DNA from: Albugo candida
Taxonomy: Eukaryota > Oomycota > Peronosporomycetes > Albuginales
Assembly (NCBI GenBank): GCA_040437565.1
Contig: JBDOQK010000046.1
Location: 216,896-280,895, forward strand
DNA length: 64,000 bases
Reading direction: 5' to 3'
Shown here piece after piece: positions 22,856 through 33,930 of the stretch. The translations under genes and the position numbers were made by a program. Numbering within the stretch: position 1 is the first letter of the stretch; the number at the start of each line of letters is the position of its first letter. A model generated the notes under the pieces. It ran no database searches and had not been told where the DNA came from. It saw only the letters and a program-made list of their open reading frames with translations.

Positions 22856-24690
22856 AAAATATATAAACGCGATGTAAAATGGAGATTGCTTGTGAAAAAT
22901 GGTCAACATAACCATAAGCAATGAAAAGATATGGCTGGGCATCCAATGGCACGAAGGCTTAATATTGATGCAAAAACTACAATTAAAAGGTGCCTTTAAT
23001 CTGGAGCTAAGCCTGGCGGGGCGAGAAAAGCTCTTGAAATGCACGATTCATTAAATAGAGCTAGCATGAGGGACATCTACAATGAAAAGGTTAAGTCACG
23101 AATCAGGCTTAGAAATTTGTGTACTTGAAAGTGTTAAAATTTGATTTTATTCTAATCCTTTCACTTTCCAGGCTAAGATGCAAAATCAGTCCCTCAATGA
23201 CGGAACACAAATCGCAGCACTACTTGAGGAGCTCAAGGAAGACCATTACAGCTATCCAACCCAATGCGGCAACGAAAACAATCGGACGCACCTTTTTTGC
23301 CAATCTTATGTCTATCAAATTGAGACAACGCTTTACTTTTGTTTTCTTCTTGGAGTGCACATACAAGACAAACAAATGTAAAATACCCCTGCTCCATGCT
23401 GTTGGGTTTACTTGCCTTAATTCAACATTCTCATCATCCTCTAAATTCCTACCGAAGGAGCATCAGGAGGACTTCATCTGGTCGCTCAACCAGATCAAAA
23501 GTATCTATAATAGGATTTCCTCTCCGAAGCTCATAATCACAGATCGCGGGCTTGCGCTAGTAAGAGCTGTATAGGAAGTACTCCCAACAAGCAAGCATCT
23601 CTTTTGTCGTTGGCATATTGAAAAAATGTGCCGGCAAACTGTAAGAGTGGATTCGGAACTTCAAAAGAATTTGATGATTTATCAGAGATTGATCACATGT
23701 ATGTAATTTTATCAGTATCTGATTACAAGAACCATTCTTATAGTTGCAGAACAGCAGAAATTCTGGAACTCTTACTAGCTCATGGGAAAAGATGAAAATA
23801 AAGTATGACACAAAGCCAGATTTATTGTTGTACTTGAAAAAGACATGGCTTGTGCACAAGAAAACGATTTGTGGCAGCATGGACATGGTTTTATCCCCAC
23901 TTCGGGAATATTATACATCACGAGTCGAAGGAGCAAATGCCGCAATCAAAAGATGTTTTGAGGTCTCAACAATGGATCTAGGCGATGTAAGAGCCAAGCT
24001 AACTCATTTCTACAGCAGCAAGAGAGGGAATTTTGGATAGCAGTTGCAGCAGCAGAAACTCGAGTTTGCCATGATCTGAATGACAAGATATATAATGGTG
24101 TAGTGCGTAAGGTGTCTCCCTTTTCTTAAGGAGGATCTAATCTGCCTGGCAACATGGAAGGAACTTGCATGTATGATTTTGTAGCATTTTATGGTCTAAC
24201 CTGCAGGCACTTACTTTCCAAAAACTATCGATACCAAGGATTGAACTCCAGTGAACAAAAGAAAATGAAGGCTCAACTTATGCAGATGGCAACCCAGAGA
24301 TCAAAAGCACCAAATTCCCCCATACAATAGTTCAGCAGCGAGGAAGACTAGCAGGATCATAGCAGCTTTTCTAGATTGACACTTTCATAAAACGGGACCT
24401 GTCAGCATTTGAGCATCAGAAACACGGAAAATATAGTTGCAGCGATTTCGGAAAAAATCCACCATAACAAGCGGTCTTGCACAGTTCCAGTTTCGAACTC
24501 AGATCCAGGACAAGCTTTAGCGAAAAACTAGATATTTTTCCCTCACAGAACGTTTTCAGAATACATTTTGTCTCCAGCGTTGGTGTAAAATACCAAATAT
24601 CTCGACTGAAGTTGTGGGAGCAACATTTTAGGGTGTGTTTGGATGTTATTGGTTTAGAAATGTAAAAAAAGCTGTGGGGGTAATAGTAGG
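22856..24690 (+). pseudogene. MULE B transposase, 5' part lost
   Basis: Collinear with MULE A from its 2.57-kb point (GATTGCTTGTGAAAAATGG). Blocks: SLNDGTQIAALLEELKEDHY (23178), YQIETTLYFCFLLGVHIQDK, PLLHAVGFTCLNSTF, LPKEHQEDFIWSLNQIKSIY, LIITDRGLALVRAV (23119-23574), then LCRWHIEKMC-type sequence and SRVEGANAAIKRCFEVST (23925-24000). The usual DRELAL acidic residue is replaced by Gly (DRGLAL). The right TIR GGGTGTGTTTGGATGTTATT is at 24632. Several stops. Confidence 0.75.
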
Positions 24691-24767
24691 GTGATGTGAT
24701 TTAAATTTAAATTAAAAATTTAAGGGTACTGACATCCCGACAACTTTATTTTAATCACTTTTGGGAA

Positions 24768-25752
24768 TCGTTATTCTGCACTCACCTTTTCTGTAATCAG
24801 CGCTAAGCCTCCATAAATTAATAGCTTAGTGTCCTCCGATTGGGTAAAATAAGTATAACAGAATAAAAAAATTAAAATTACGGGAATCGTTATTCAGCCC
24901 CCACCCTCCATAAATTATTGACAATTGTAGCCTCTAATTGGTCTGAATAGATGCAACGGAAAAAAATATATATATATCACACTGTTGTCTCCTGCAACTT
25001 CAATTTACCTGTAAGCCGACGACAGCTACAATGAGCTATCCTTGCGACCATGCTTTTCGTCACCAAGTAATACCGCTGTCTGCTAATGACTTTGATCAGC
25101 AATTATGGTTGATGCAGCCAATGCCAGTTCATATTGAGGCTAAGACCATGCCAATTAGAATTGAGATAGCATTGAAGAGGATAAATGATGAATATGGGAG
25201 TGCTTCCAATCATCGTAAGCGTGCGCTGCTAGACTATATCGTGGCAGTCCCAAAGACAGTAATTCGCGATCCTGTGCACGTGCGCACGCGAGGTAAGCCA
25301 TCGATCTCAACGCAGCGAGTGAGCTCGAAGTTTGAGCATCTTAGCGCTGCTTTGGCTGCTCCTGTGCATCGCCGGAGATGTCGAAAATGCCAAAAGACAG
25401 GTCACAATGCTAGAACCTGACGTAAAGAAGCAACAGCAGCACCAACAGTACCAGCGACAATGTAGCTGTGGATTTAGATAGAGACTTAGATTAAGTTGTA
25501 CAAAATATACAGAAACCGAAGTTTTTTTTAGATTTTATTGTTTTCATTTCGTTGCATTTATTCAGATCAAATAGAGGCCACGATTTTCAAAAATTTATGA
25601 AGGGTGGGGGCTGATTAACGATTCCCGTAATTTAATTTTTTTTATTCTCTTATATTTGTTTAAACCAATCGAAGGCCACAATTGCCATAAATTTGTGGAG
25701 GCTAAGTGCTGATTACAGAAAAGGTGAGTGCTGAATAACGATAACCTTATTG
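24768..25752 (+). mobile_element. Nested-TIR element carrying only a MULE C-terminus
   Basis: Outer inverted repeats: AATCGTTATTCTGCACTCACC at 24768 and its reverse complement near 25740, each continuing with CTTTTCTGTAATCAGC. Inner inverted repeats: GGGAATCGTTATTCAGCCCC at about 24891 and its counterpart near 25620, related in sequence to the outer pair. The interior holds one frame (25031-25420). It lies inside MULE A/B-type terminal sequence (ACAACTTTATTTT to the left, CCCACAACTTCTTTG to the right). Confidence 0.6.
25031..25420 (+). CDS. MULE transposase C-terminal module (SWIM and zinc knuckle)
   Basis: 129 codons. The start MSYPCDHAFRHQVIPL looks like the second half of a SWIM zinc motif (PCxH). 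The middle has RALLDYIVAVPKTVI, then the basic RTRGKPS segment typical of MULE tails. The end CRKCQKTGHNART is a CCHC knuckle whose last Cys codon has become the stop TGA. Sequence just upstream (CAATTTACCTGTAAG...) corresponds to a splice-acceptor-like stretch in the 52.45-kb relative (CAATTTACTTATAG), so this looks like a terminal exon only. No DDE domain exists within the element. Whether it is expressed is unknown. Confidence 0.5.
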   Translation: MSYPCDHAFRHQVIPLSANDFDQQLWLMQPMPVHIEAKTMPIRIEIALKRINDEYGSASNHRKRALLDYIVAVPKTVIRDPVHVRTRGKPSISTQRVSSKFEHLSAALAAPVHRRRCRKCQKTGHNART

Positions 25753-25896
25753 TAAATTACACCATGCCGACTTAAATCATTATTCCCACAACTTCTTTGT
25801 AACAATAAATAATGGGTATGGTGCAACTCCCCTATAATCAACAGTTTTTTGACCAAAGTTCAAAGTCTATCAGACACCTGATTGGAAACCTTAGTT

Positions 25897-26391
25897 TTAA
25901 TTTTTCTTGCACCAAACGATAGCTTTTAGAGTGATCAACTTTTCGTGGCATTCAGATTGTGCATATCTTTTTTTAAGGTGCTGATACGCCTGAAGTTTGA
26001 CCTTTTTGCATGTCTTCCTAAGATCGGCAGTATTTGGGTTACCCCGTGTGAAATATCGTACGCTGTGCGATTTAATTTTCCGCGGCTGCAATGAATAGAA
26101 AACAAGGCAGGCAAGGTATTCAAACAAAATAGGAATGTAGATGTACGGTTTTTGGCCTAGGATGAGAGGAAATAGGGCATGGGAGGTAAAGAAACAAACG
26201 AGGAATAGCGATGTACATGTGGCAGTGTCATAAGGAAATCCAAAAAAATGCTCCAACACAGAGACCTGGCAACACATCGATATGCCTGCAGAAAGAAATC
26301 GTTGACGCATAAATGTCGGTGCGGATTCATCTTCCGTCTGTCCTGTCCCGCTCATCCTTCTCCGCCTCAACGCCATCCTTGCCTTTTCCAT
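25897..26391 (-). CDS. Uncharacterised 164-codon frame, doubtful
   Basis: Open frame with an Arg-rich start (ARMALRRRRMSG), a hydrophobic middle (SLFLVCFFTSHALFPLILG) that could span a membrane, and a Lys-rich end. No family recognised, and it sits at the end of a transposon relic. Could be chance. Confidence 0.2.
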   Translation of the reverse strand: MEKARMALRRRRMSGTGQTEDESAPTFMRQRFLSAGISMCCQVSVLEHFFGFPYDTATCTSLFLVCFFTSHALFPLILGQKPYIYIPILFEYLACLVFYSLQPRKIKSHSVRYFTRGNPNTADLRKTCKKVKLQAYQHLKKRYAQSECHEKLITLKAIVWCKKN

Positions 26392-27234
26392 ACATTTCCA
26401 TGTATCGCAAGCATATTCGACGCGTTTCCGAATCTCCTACATGCTCAATCCATCGAGGATACCAGGGAGCCTCTTACCAAGCGAAGTGAAATCATAATTA
26501 CATCGGTTCCGCTGCCCTTTTGGTGACCCCCCAGCACCTCTCGATGAAGTTGCACTCACAGTGGAATTCGGCGTAATATTCAATAATTTGTCCTGCCTGC
26601 TTTACCTCCATCTCCAGGGTTGACTTCTGCTCAGCAAAATCAGGCTGGTCCATCAAGGCATGCCTCCAGCATCAGTTATTTGCTGGAGTCAATGCCTCAG
26701 GATGACAATCCAGATTCTAATTTACGTTGGGAGGAGGCCCAATCCCTCATTCCTTCAGCATCTGTCAAATACCAGCGGCAGTGGTGAGATCGCATCAGTG
26801 AGATCTTGAAAGAACAGAGATGAAAGCTTACCATCTCGATGCCCTTCAAGTAATTCTCTCCACTGTAGGTAGACCACATGGATTGCCAGATTTTTTGGTA
26901 ATCGATGAAGCATCATTCAACTGTGTACTGGTATGTTTTCTCCTTCTTGGGCTTGGGAGTCATGCTGCTAGGCACCAGAGCGTTGAGAGCAACCGCGTTA
27001 TGGTTGGAGGATTGGTGGAACTAAAAATCAATTTTCAGTTCCAGCTAGTGATGTGAAGCAACAAATCTGAAAAAACCCACCAATACATCCTGGATGAAGA
27101 TATTTGAAAATGAAGGTGGCCTTCTCGTTGACCTGCTTCACCATGTCTTCACTTTTCCGCTAGCCATCTCTGTTCTTGTCTGCCTTGATGATCTCTCTGG
27201 CTGATGGTGAAGTTAGCCCATTCTCTCTCACTTG

Positions 27235-27287
27235 ATGATCAGCGACTTTCTGCGCCCATGGCATGGGCGCAGAAAGTCGCTGATCAT
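27235..27287. repeat. Perfect palindrome, 26-bp arms, 1-nt centre
   Basis: 27235-27260 is the exact reverse complement of 27262-27287 (arms begin ATGATCAGCGACTTTCTGCG). It falls on the MISDFLRPWHG motif of the transposase relic, so one arm is the expected coding sequence and the other replaces what should follow. Confidence 0.85.
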
Positions 27288-29341
27288 AATTGACCCTCCT
27301 GGTCCTTTCTTCCTTATCCAACCATCGCCTTTCAGAAATCCTCTCTTTCATCGTTGGTGTAGAAGGTAGACTCATCATGCGTCACATGCACATACTTGTT
27401 GTCCAACACTATCACCTTGTTCTCCACCAATACATCCATCTCCACTCCAGTCTACTCATCCATCTTCTTTTTGTTCTCAATTCTGTGACCAGCACTCTCA
27501 ATACTTCGCCAAATTCTCCCTCTCATGACCGTTCATTTACAGCTGCTTTCCCATTTTCTTTTTTTTAATCCCCAGATCTTCAGGCACTTGGCCACTTTCA
27601 AGTGGCTGATCTTCTGCTCCTTCTCTCCCAGGGCCTCTGGAAAATGCTGTCTTGAAGGACCATCAGGAGCTTTTTTGGGGAACTTTCGTTGCGCCTTCTA
27701 CCCCTCAATCATAACAGACACTCGCTCTTGATATTTCAAGGTCTGCCAGGATATCTCTCCTTTCTGAATGTCGTCCTTTCTGGTTTGCTGGAAGGGCTTT
27801 GCTGAGCAAGGACCGATCTGCCCAAAGCCCAATATTCCTGCAGGAACAGTCTCACGTCTATAAAGCGGTACTTCCAGATACTGGAGGATGGTCATAAGTC
27901 TTAAAACAAGATAAAGTGAAAAATTTCTCCCGGCTGCTTTTCTGGTTCTGTATGCCTTTCAGCCTTTCCTTTCAACCGTTGATGGCCTCTTTCATCCTGT
28001 CTTCTTCTTGTCCCTCTTCTGCCTGCTGATCACTACTCTCATCCTCTAATGCAATGAACAGCTCTTTTCTGTTAGATTCTGATGGCCGCTTACCTGCTAG
28101 TAGATGTCCAGCCTCTGCAGGTTGTTCTCCTTAACATACTTCTCTCTCCTCCACTTGATAGTCCTTGAGTTCTCTGGTAAGGTATGTAAAGAGCTAGAGG
28201 GGAAAGAATGTGTTTGACAAAAGAAGCCAGCTCACTCCTATAGGTAGAAGACCTCTTCTTCTTCCCCTCCTTTTCCTTATACAGCTGAGCCTGTGCAGTA
28301 CTCTCTGGAAAGATTGTCCGCTTTTTTTAATTTTCGAATCACAGCCGCAAGGTTGCGCTTGAAAAAAACACTGCCGCGGCCCCAAAAGTTTTAAAATATG
28401 GCTGAAACTGCACAAAAACATACCTTGACAGCCGAGAAACGTTTGCGTATTGTTGGAATGAGGCAGGCTGGTACCAAAATTGGAGAAATTGCCTTCATTT
28501 TTAAACACACGTGAGCGACAGGTGCAACGCATCATGGAAGGGTGGAATAGAAAAAACACAGTTATGCCAAAGAAAAGCCTTGGAAGGCCAGGAAACCTCC
28601 AGGAAGGGATGTAAGAACTCTAGTACGCAGCACCAAGAGTGCAAGACGTTCAACTCTGGCCGAAATTACCATCAACATGTCAACTAAAGCTGGTCAGACT
28701 GCAGTGAGAGAGACTTTACATGCCGCTGGTCTCTTTGCTCGTGTGGGGGCTAAAAAAGCCTTTTTAAACAGGCCACACACTACTGAAGCTGGACTTTGCA
28801 AAAAGATACCAGAATTTCACCTTGGAGTTTTGGAAATCAATCTGCTGGAATGATGAGGCCAGCTTTGAAATTGCCAAGAATTTCGCCGCCTCTAGTCTGG
28901 AGATCTACCAATGAGAGGTACCAATCAGACTAAATGGTACCTACTTCCAAGTCAGGGCTTTCTTTTGTGATGGTCTGGGTGCCTTTAATCATAGCAAGAA
29001 AAGCCATATTGTGCGTATGGCACCAAACCGTTGAGCAGCAGCTGACTTTGTCGCACAAGTGTACGATGGTGAGATGGCTGGCTTTTGGGAAGGCCTTTTC
29101 TATGAAAGTGCCATACTCATGGAAGATGGTGCGCCTATCTATAGCGCAAAAGCGCCCGAAAAATGGCGTGTCGTGCGCAGCGTTTGCAAGCTAGAATGGC
29201 CCGCAAACTAATTTGATCTCAATCCCATTGAGAATGTATGAGCAAAGATGAAAGCAGCCATCCAAAAGCTCCCGAAGGCCAGATATACCGAAAGCTATGG
29301 CTCCAGCTTAAACAAACATGGTCTTCTATTGATCCAGAGTG

Positions 29342-29961
29342 TACTTCTCAATTTGCCGGATACTAAGTAACCCGCTAATTTAGTAAAAACACCTCGAAAA
29401 AACAGCTTTTTCAACTCTTTCCTTTCGAAAACAATGGTTCATGTCGACATATCGACACAACCCAGGGTGCTAGTGTCCACTCGTAGTGACGTGGCAACCC
29501 TCATGGGTCACCCAGTATTAGGTGATTGCATGATTGTTGATGAGTCGTCACCCCTGTGTGATGACGTGGAAAGTACCCCCACCACCAGTGTGACGGTACA
29601 GGGTAATACCGGTACTATCGGTGTACGATGTGGTACCGGTGGTACATGCGGTACTGTCGTTGCCTCGTCACAGGGTGACCCAAAGGAAGCTGCACCTGCA
29701 AGTGTGGACGATACTAAAAGTCACACTCTTGCTGACATTATCAAGTCGCAGGAGTCCTTGCGTAAGGACCAGGCTAGAGCTNNNNNNNNNNNNNNNNNNN
29801 NNNNNNNNNNNNNNNNNNNNNNNNNNNNNNNNNNNNNNNNNNNNNNNNNNNNNNNNNNNNNNNNNNNNNNNNNNNNNNNNNGTATATATGTTATTTAAGA
29901 TAGCCTAGGCAACTAGAGAAGTCAGTTAGTCTAATTCTAGTAATATAGACACCTTCAACTG
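29342..29961 (+). mobile_element. Gag-like short element, copy b, with 12-bp target duplication
   Basis: Flanked by TGATCCAGAGTG at 29330-29341 and again at 29962-29973, inside the Tc1/mariner C-terminus. The element begins TACTTCTCAATTTGCCGG and ends GACACCTTCAACTG. The frame from 29434 reads MVHVDISTQPRVLVSTRSD, with LGDCMIVDESSPLCDDVE and DIIKSQESLRKDQARA, and enters a 100-N gap (29782-29881). No LTR, TIR or poly(A) tail was recognised. A 12-bp target duplication is too long for an LTR element, which normally makes 4-6 bp. Confidence 0.7.
29782..29881. other. Assembly gap inside gag-like element copy b
   Basis: 100 N, flanks not duplicated. Confidence 0.95.
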
Positions 29962-30837
29962 TGATCCAGAGTGGATAAAGCATCTTGTTAACTCCATGCC
30001 AGAGAGGATCAAAGCAGTAATTGAAGCAAAAGCGGGTTATACTGGCTGGTAGCATGTAATTTGTTTTATAGATTATTATCATCCTAAAATCATCATTCGG
30101 AAAAAAACTCTGAAGGATTGCAGCGTTGTATACTGTAAAATTTTGTACCAGATTTTTTTGGCAGATTACTCATCAGGCTTGTGTACCATGCTTCGGAAGT
30201 CAAAGTGTTTGTTTCATAAAGCGGTTAACATCTGGTTGCGGATAATCCATTCCGGGGGGTACTGTACAGCAGCAATTCTCTCTTGTAGATGAGCTGTGTG
30301 GCTTCCAGCCATTCTTTTTCCTCTTCACCTTCCCCCCTTCCTTCCTCTTCCTCCTCTCAACTCCAGTCTGACTTGATGCTCTGACAGTCGAGATCCTCTG
30401 CTGCCTCCACCTCTTTCTGCTGTTGCTTCTGCGCCTGAAGTTACCTCTTCTTGTTGTTGGCTTGGTTCAACTTGGCTAATAGGGCCAGTCTTCTTTTTTT
30501 CGGTGGAGCCATTATTAATAGGAAACATATTGAGATCGTTTTTTTTTTAAATTTGTTTTCTAATGCGAAACAGTGTAATTAAATCCTTGTACGAGTTTGT
30601 GATAAATGATTGCTGATTGTCAAGTGATTGATGCAAAGTTGATACGGAATGATCTTATTGGCTGAGGGCATTATTATAGCCGCTCCCTTTGAATCTCAAA
30701 AAATGTTAAATTTAATTAAATATATTCGAAAAAAAAAGTCTGGTTAATTAAAAAATCTCTCTGGATCTGTTAGGGAGCTTTCTGCCCGAAGTTGAAACAA
30801 AAAATTAAATTGTTGGTTCTTGGGGAGTTGCACCATA

Positions 30838-31575
30838 TCGATATCCCGACAACTTTTTTCTTAAATTGCAGCTAGTTTTCAGTTACATTGCGTCATGTCT
30901 ACTTAAATTATTACTCTCACAGCTCTTTTGATAAATAAAGAAGTTTATTTTTCTAACTAAAAGAAGTCATTTACGTCTCAGGCTAATTCTAGAAATATGG
31001 ATACATAAATAGACGATTCATTGCCAGTTTTTTGTAGTTAAGCGAGAATGCGTCGTAAAGGCACAGCAATTATCATGTACCAATGCCAAAAATAAAATGT
31101 GTTAGGAAAACTATCAACTTACTAGAGCTTGACCTGGACCTGAGCTAGCCAAAGTTGCGTTCCTCACAGGTGGCGCGGTATTGCCAATTTGCATCTACCT
31201 GAAGTTATTTTGCATCTGAGTAGCTTGCCAATGATTACTTTTTCACATGCAAAGGTATCATCACTTTTCCATTTGCCACTATAGAAAGTAAGAGTAGAAT
31301 GTGTCGAGTGGAAAATGTCATATGCAATAGCCGATCACACTTGATACTTTCTGTGTATTAGCCAATCACTTCTCGATCGAAGTTGTTGGAGCAACAAATT
31401 AGGGTGTGTATGGATGTCATTAGTTCGAAATGTAAAATCATATATGCAGTTTTCAAAAAAGAAAAAGTTGTGAGAGTAATAATCAAACTAGGCATACTGT
31501 AATTTAAAAAAAAGGGGTATCAATACCCAGATTTGATTTGAAAAAAAAATTGTCGGGATCTCAATACCCTTTCAA
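30838..31575. mobile_element. Non-autonomous MULE related to MULE A/B
   Basis: The left end carries ATATCCCGACAACTTTTTTC and the right end carries its mirror AAATTGTCGGGATCTCAATA. Inner terminal sequence matches MULE A (GGGTGTGTATGGATGTCATT at 31403; CTTAAATTATTACTCTCACA at 30901). An internal box TGTCGAGTGGAAAATGTCAT at 31300 is the reverse complement of MULE A 2140-2160. No transposase frame is present, so about 740 bp of ends and spacer only. Confidence 0.55.
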
Positions 31576-31885
31576 TGTTCGTGTATAAAATTGAACCGAT
31601 TTTTCGGAAGTATGTTTGGCTTTCTTCCACAGGAATACACAACACTCGCAGCCCTAGCTCACAAAATTCACAAGCTTATACGGGTAGATCGCAGGTCGTG
31701 TATGTATGGATACTTTGTCTTCCAAATCCAATCAAGTAATAAATTTTCGCTCTATAGCATTCCTTGACGAACAAGTCTTATGTATCCTATCGAATGTCAG
31801 TAAATCATGATTGATCATGGATACATATGTAATCATTTGGCGTTGTGCAGACGGATGCTAAGCTTAAATGGTACAAGCTGGATAA

Positions 31886-32293
31886 TAAATCGTGCTGTCA
31901 AGTCCCAAGTGTGACAAGCGTGGATTAGTATGAGGATATACTTTGAGTTCCGGGCTCTTATCTGCAATCCTAGTATATGAGAATGGAATAATGGTATGCG
32001 ACTCAGTATGTTCCATTTCTACAGTATTAAAAGTAGAAANNNNNNNNNNNNNNNNNNNNNNNNNNNNNNNNNNNNNNNNNNNNNNNNNNNNNNNNNNNNN
32101 NNNNNNNNNNNNNNNNNNNNNNNNNNNNNNNNNNNNNNNTAAATCGTGCTGTCAAGTCCCAAGTGTGACAAGCGTGGATTAGTATGAGGATATACTTTGA
32201 GTTCCGGGCTCTTATCTGCAATCCTAGTATATGAGAATGGAATAATGGTATGCGACTCAGTATGTTCCATTTCTACAGTATTAAAAGTAGAAA
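31886..32293. repeat. 154-bp direct duplication around gap 32040-32139
   Basis: 31886-32039 recurs as 32140-32293 (offset 254), with 100 N exactly between. Same overlap pattern as the other gaps. Confidence 0.85.
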
Positions 32294-32299
32294 ATGAGC

Positions 32300-33380
32300 T
32301 TTCTGACATTACGCCACCGAGATCCCGAACGGATTTAGGAATGAGTATGTGTCTAGGTATTCAAGGATGTATGGGTGTGTGTTTTGAATGTCTTGGATAC
32401 AATCGAAAAGTGTGTCTTATACACGAATTTACTATGTTGGAAAGCGAGATGTAAGCATTTTGTTCGAATCAAACCTTCTTTCGATCATAGTCCTGCGGGA
32501 AGGTGATACAATACCATACTCAAGAAAAACTTGACGCATGAAGCTACTTTTATTGTACCTTCTATCCTTCCTTTCAGCTATATGTGCTTGAGTCATAAAA
32601 TCACATCAATGAATAAGCTGATTTCAAAAATAGTCAGCCATCAATCAATAGTATGTTGAACGCTCAGTTGGCGACATCGAGTCCGTGTGATTTGATTGTA
32701 GCTATCGTGATCTTCTACGATCTGGATCAATCAATTTATATGCTGTAGATATGCTGAAGAAGTAATTTATATTCGGCGCGAATATGTGCTCGCATTGCTT
32801 ACACGCATGAATTCTCTTTATTCAAAGCCAAAATTCTCGGCTGAGGATTGCTGTAAATCAGCTAGGTGCTAAGCCGTCATAGCATCTCAGCTGTGCTAGA
32901 ATATGCTATAGTTGACATTAGAACGTGAGTGAAGAGCTTTCAATTAGATCCAGTAAGGTAAACTCGAACTGAATTTTTCTCCAAACCGCTTGCAAAATCC
33001 GCTTTGCTGCGATTCTGGAAACGATGTCGGTGATGGGTTTTAGATTTGATGGGACACTATTGATCTAATACAATTGATGTCGTTTATTTGCATTGCCTGC
33101 TTTAATAACAGGTATCACGAAAAGCGGAACTACAAGGACCGGTTGCAAAAAATGAGAACACTAAAAGATAAAAACTTGAAACGAGCGAATCTACCGAATT
33201 ATGTTGTATGCACTGTCGATGCGTCTCTGGCTCCTATGAGATGACAATCAGGTTGTCACGCTTTTGACGATTCTATCAAAAGATGGATTCATCACTACAG
33301 TAAGTGAACATACGAACACTACAAACAAGTTATTTAGACCATCTTGATGGATTCAAATGCTAATTCATCTCAATAGTCGG
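32300..33380. other. No recognised gene
   Basis: Only short frames without motifs. Confidence 0.35.
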
Positions 33381-33383
33381 GCT

Positions 33384-33930
33384 TCATGCTGGGTATTGGA
33401 TTGATCGTTTTTTCACCTTCATTACTCTTATCTCGGCTGGAATGATCTTGCTACCAGTCGATATAGTTGGAGCCTTAATATTTGCACAGCTTGCCAAGTT
33501 GACACATGGACCAAGACCCGAGTTATTCACCAAAATGTCTATCTCGTTGAATTGTAATTGGAACGAGTGTTGCATATTTACTTGGGGCTGCAGAACCATT
33601 ACAATTAGCGCTGAATGTAATCATATGACCTTTCTTCTCTCTTTGCCGAAATTCCCACTTTGTGCGAAGACCATGGATTCGTATTTGGTTTTAATGGACA
33701 AGGACCTATTGTTTTCTTGTGGTTTGTGGTCATTTTACCATCCATTCTTTGTAGATTGCTCGGATCATTTCGATTTGCTTCGTATTCCACGCTCCTCGAA
33801 TAAGATGATTTGTAAACATAATTTGTATAGCCGTACGAGTGATCTCCTTTCGCAAGATTACGCTGGTTTGATGGTTTGAGAATTCATAAGCTCCTTTGGC
33901 CTCTATTTTTGCTGGGAGACGTCTAAGCAA
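33384..33930 (-). pseudogene. Short-chain dehydrogenase (SDR) relic
   Basis: The minus strand at about 33550 reads FNEIDILVNNSGLG, matching the IDILVNNAG structural motif that follows the cofactor domain in classical SDR enzymes. Upstream in broken frames is SVIA / RRLPAKIEAKG, which could be the end of the Rossmann beta-2 strand region. The N-terminal TGxxxGIG and the catalytic YxxxK were not found. Frames break repeatedly, so this is a fragment or a decayed gene. Confidence 0.4.

Larger units (their letters stand above)
28397..30050 (+). pseudogene. Tc1/mariner transposase, interrupted
   Basis: Starts MAETAQKHTLTAEKRLRIVG, a Tc1-type helix-turn-helix N-terminus. Later blocks in shifting frames: KSARRSTLAEITINMS, a DEASFE catalytic segment (about 28850), HSKKSHIVRMAP, EDGAPIYSAKAP (about 29125) and FDLNPIENV (29215-29240), the DD34E catalytic triad region of Tc1 elements. 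The C-terminus WIKHLVNSMPERIKAVIEAK is found after the inserted gag-like element. Removing the insertion and one target copy gives an unbroken SIDPEWIKHLVNSMP junction. Several stops make it inactive. Confidence 0.75.
26400..30528 (-). pseudogene. Degenerate DDE transposase, interrupted by Tc1/mariner
   Basis: Minus strand. A start MFPINNGSTEKKKTGPI at 30528 is followed by a Gln/Glu/Gly-rich region to about 30300. After the inserted Tc1/mariner copy, pieces continue: a charged segment (about 28080), YLEVPLYRRETVPAGILGFG (27890), YVHVTHDESTFYTND (27400), KKGPGGSIMISDFLRPWHG (27290), SAREIIKADKNRDGW (27200) and IFKYLHPG (27095). The HDESTFYxND, KG-x-SIM-x-SDF and KNRDGW...HPG blocks resemble a DDE transposase family I recall mainly from fungi. 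Many frameshifts. The family name is not assigned. Confidence 0.5.

Noticed and set aside
22559-23044. 161-residue minus-strand frame
   Set aside because: It spans the Copia/MULE B junction; only its middle part matches Copia, so it is not a gene of its own.
33442-33879. 145-residue plus-strand frame with hydrophobic segments
   Set aside because: It is the reverse strand of the SDR relic.
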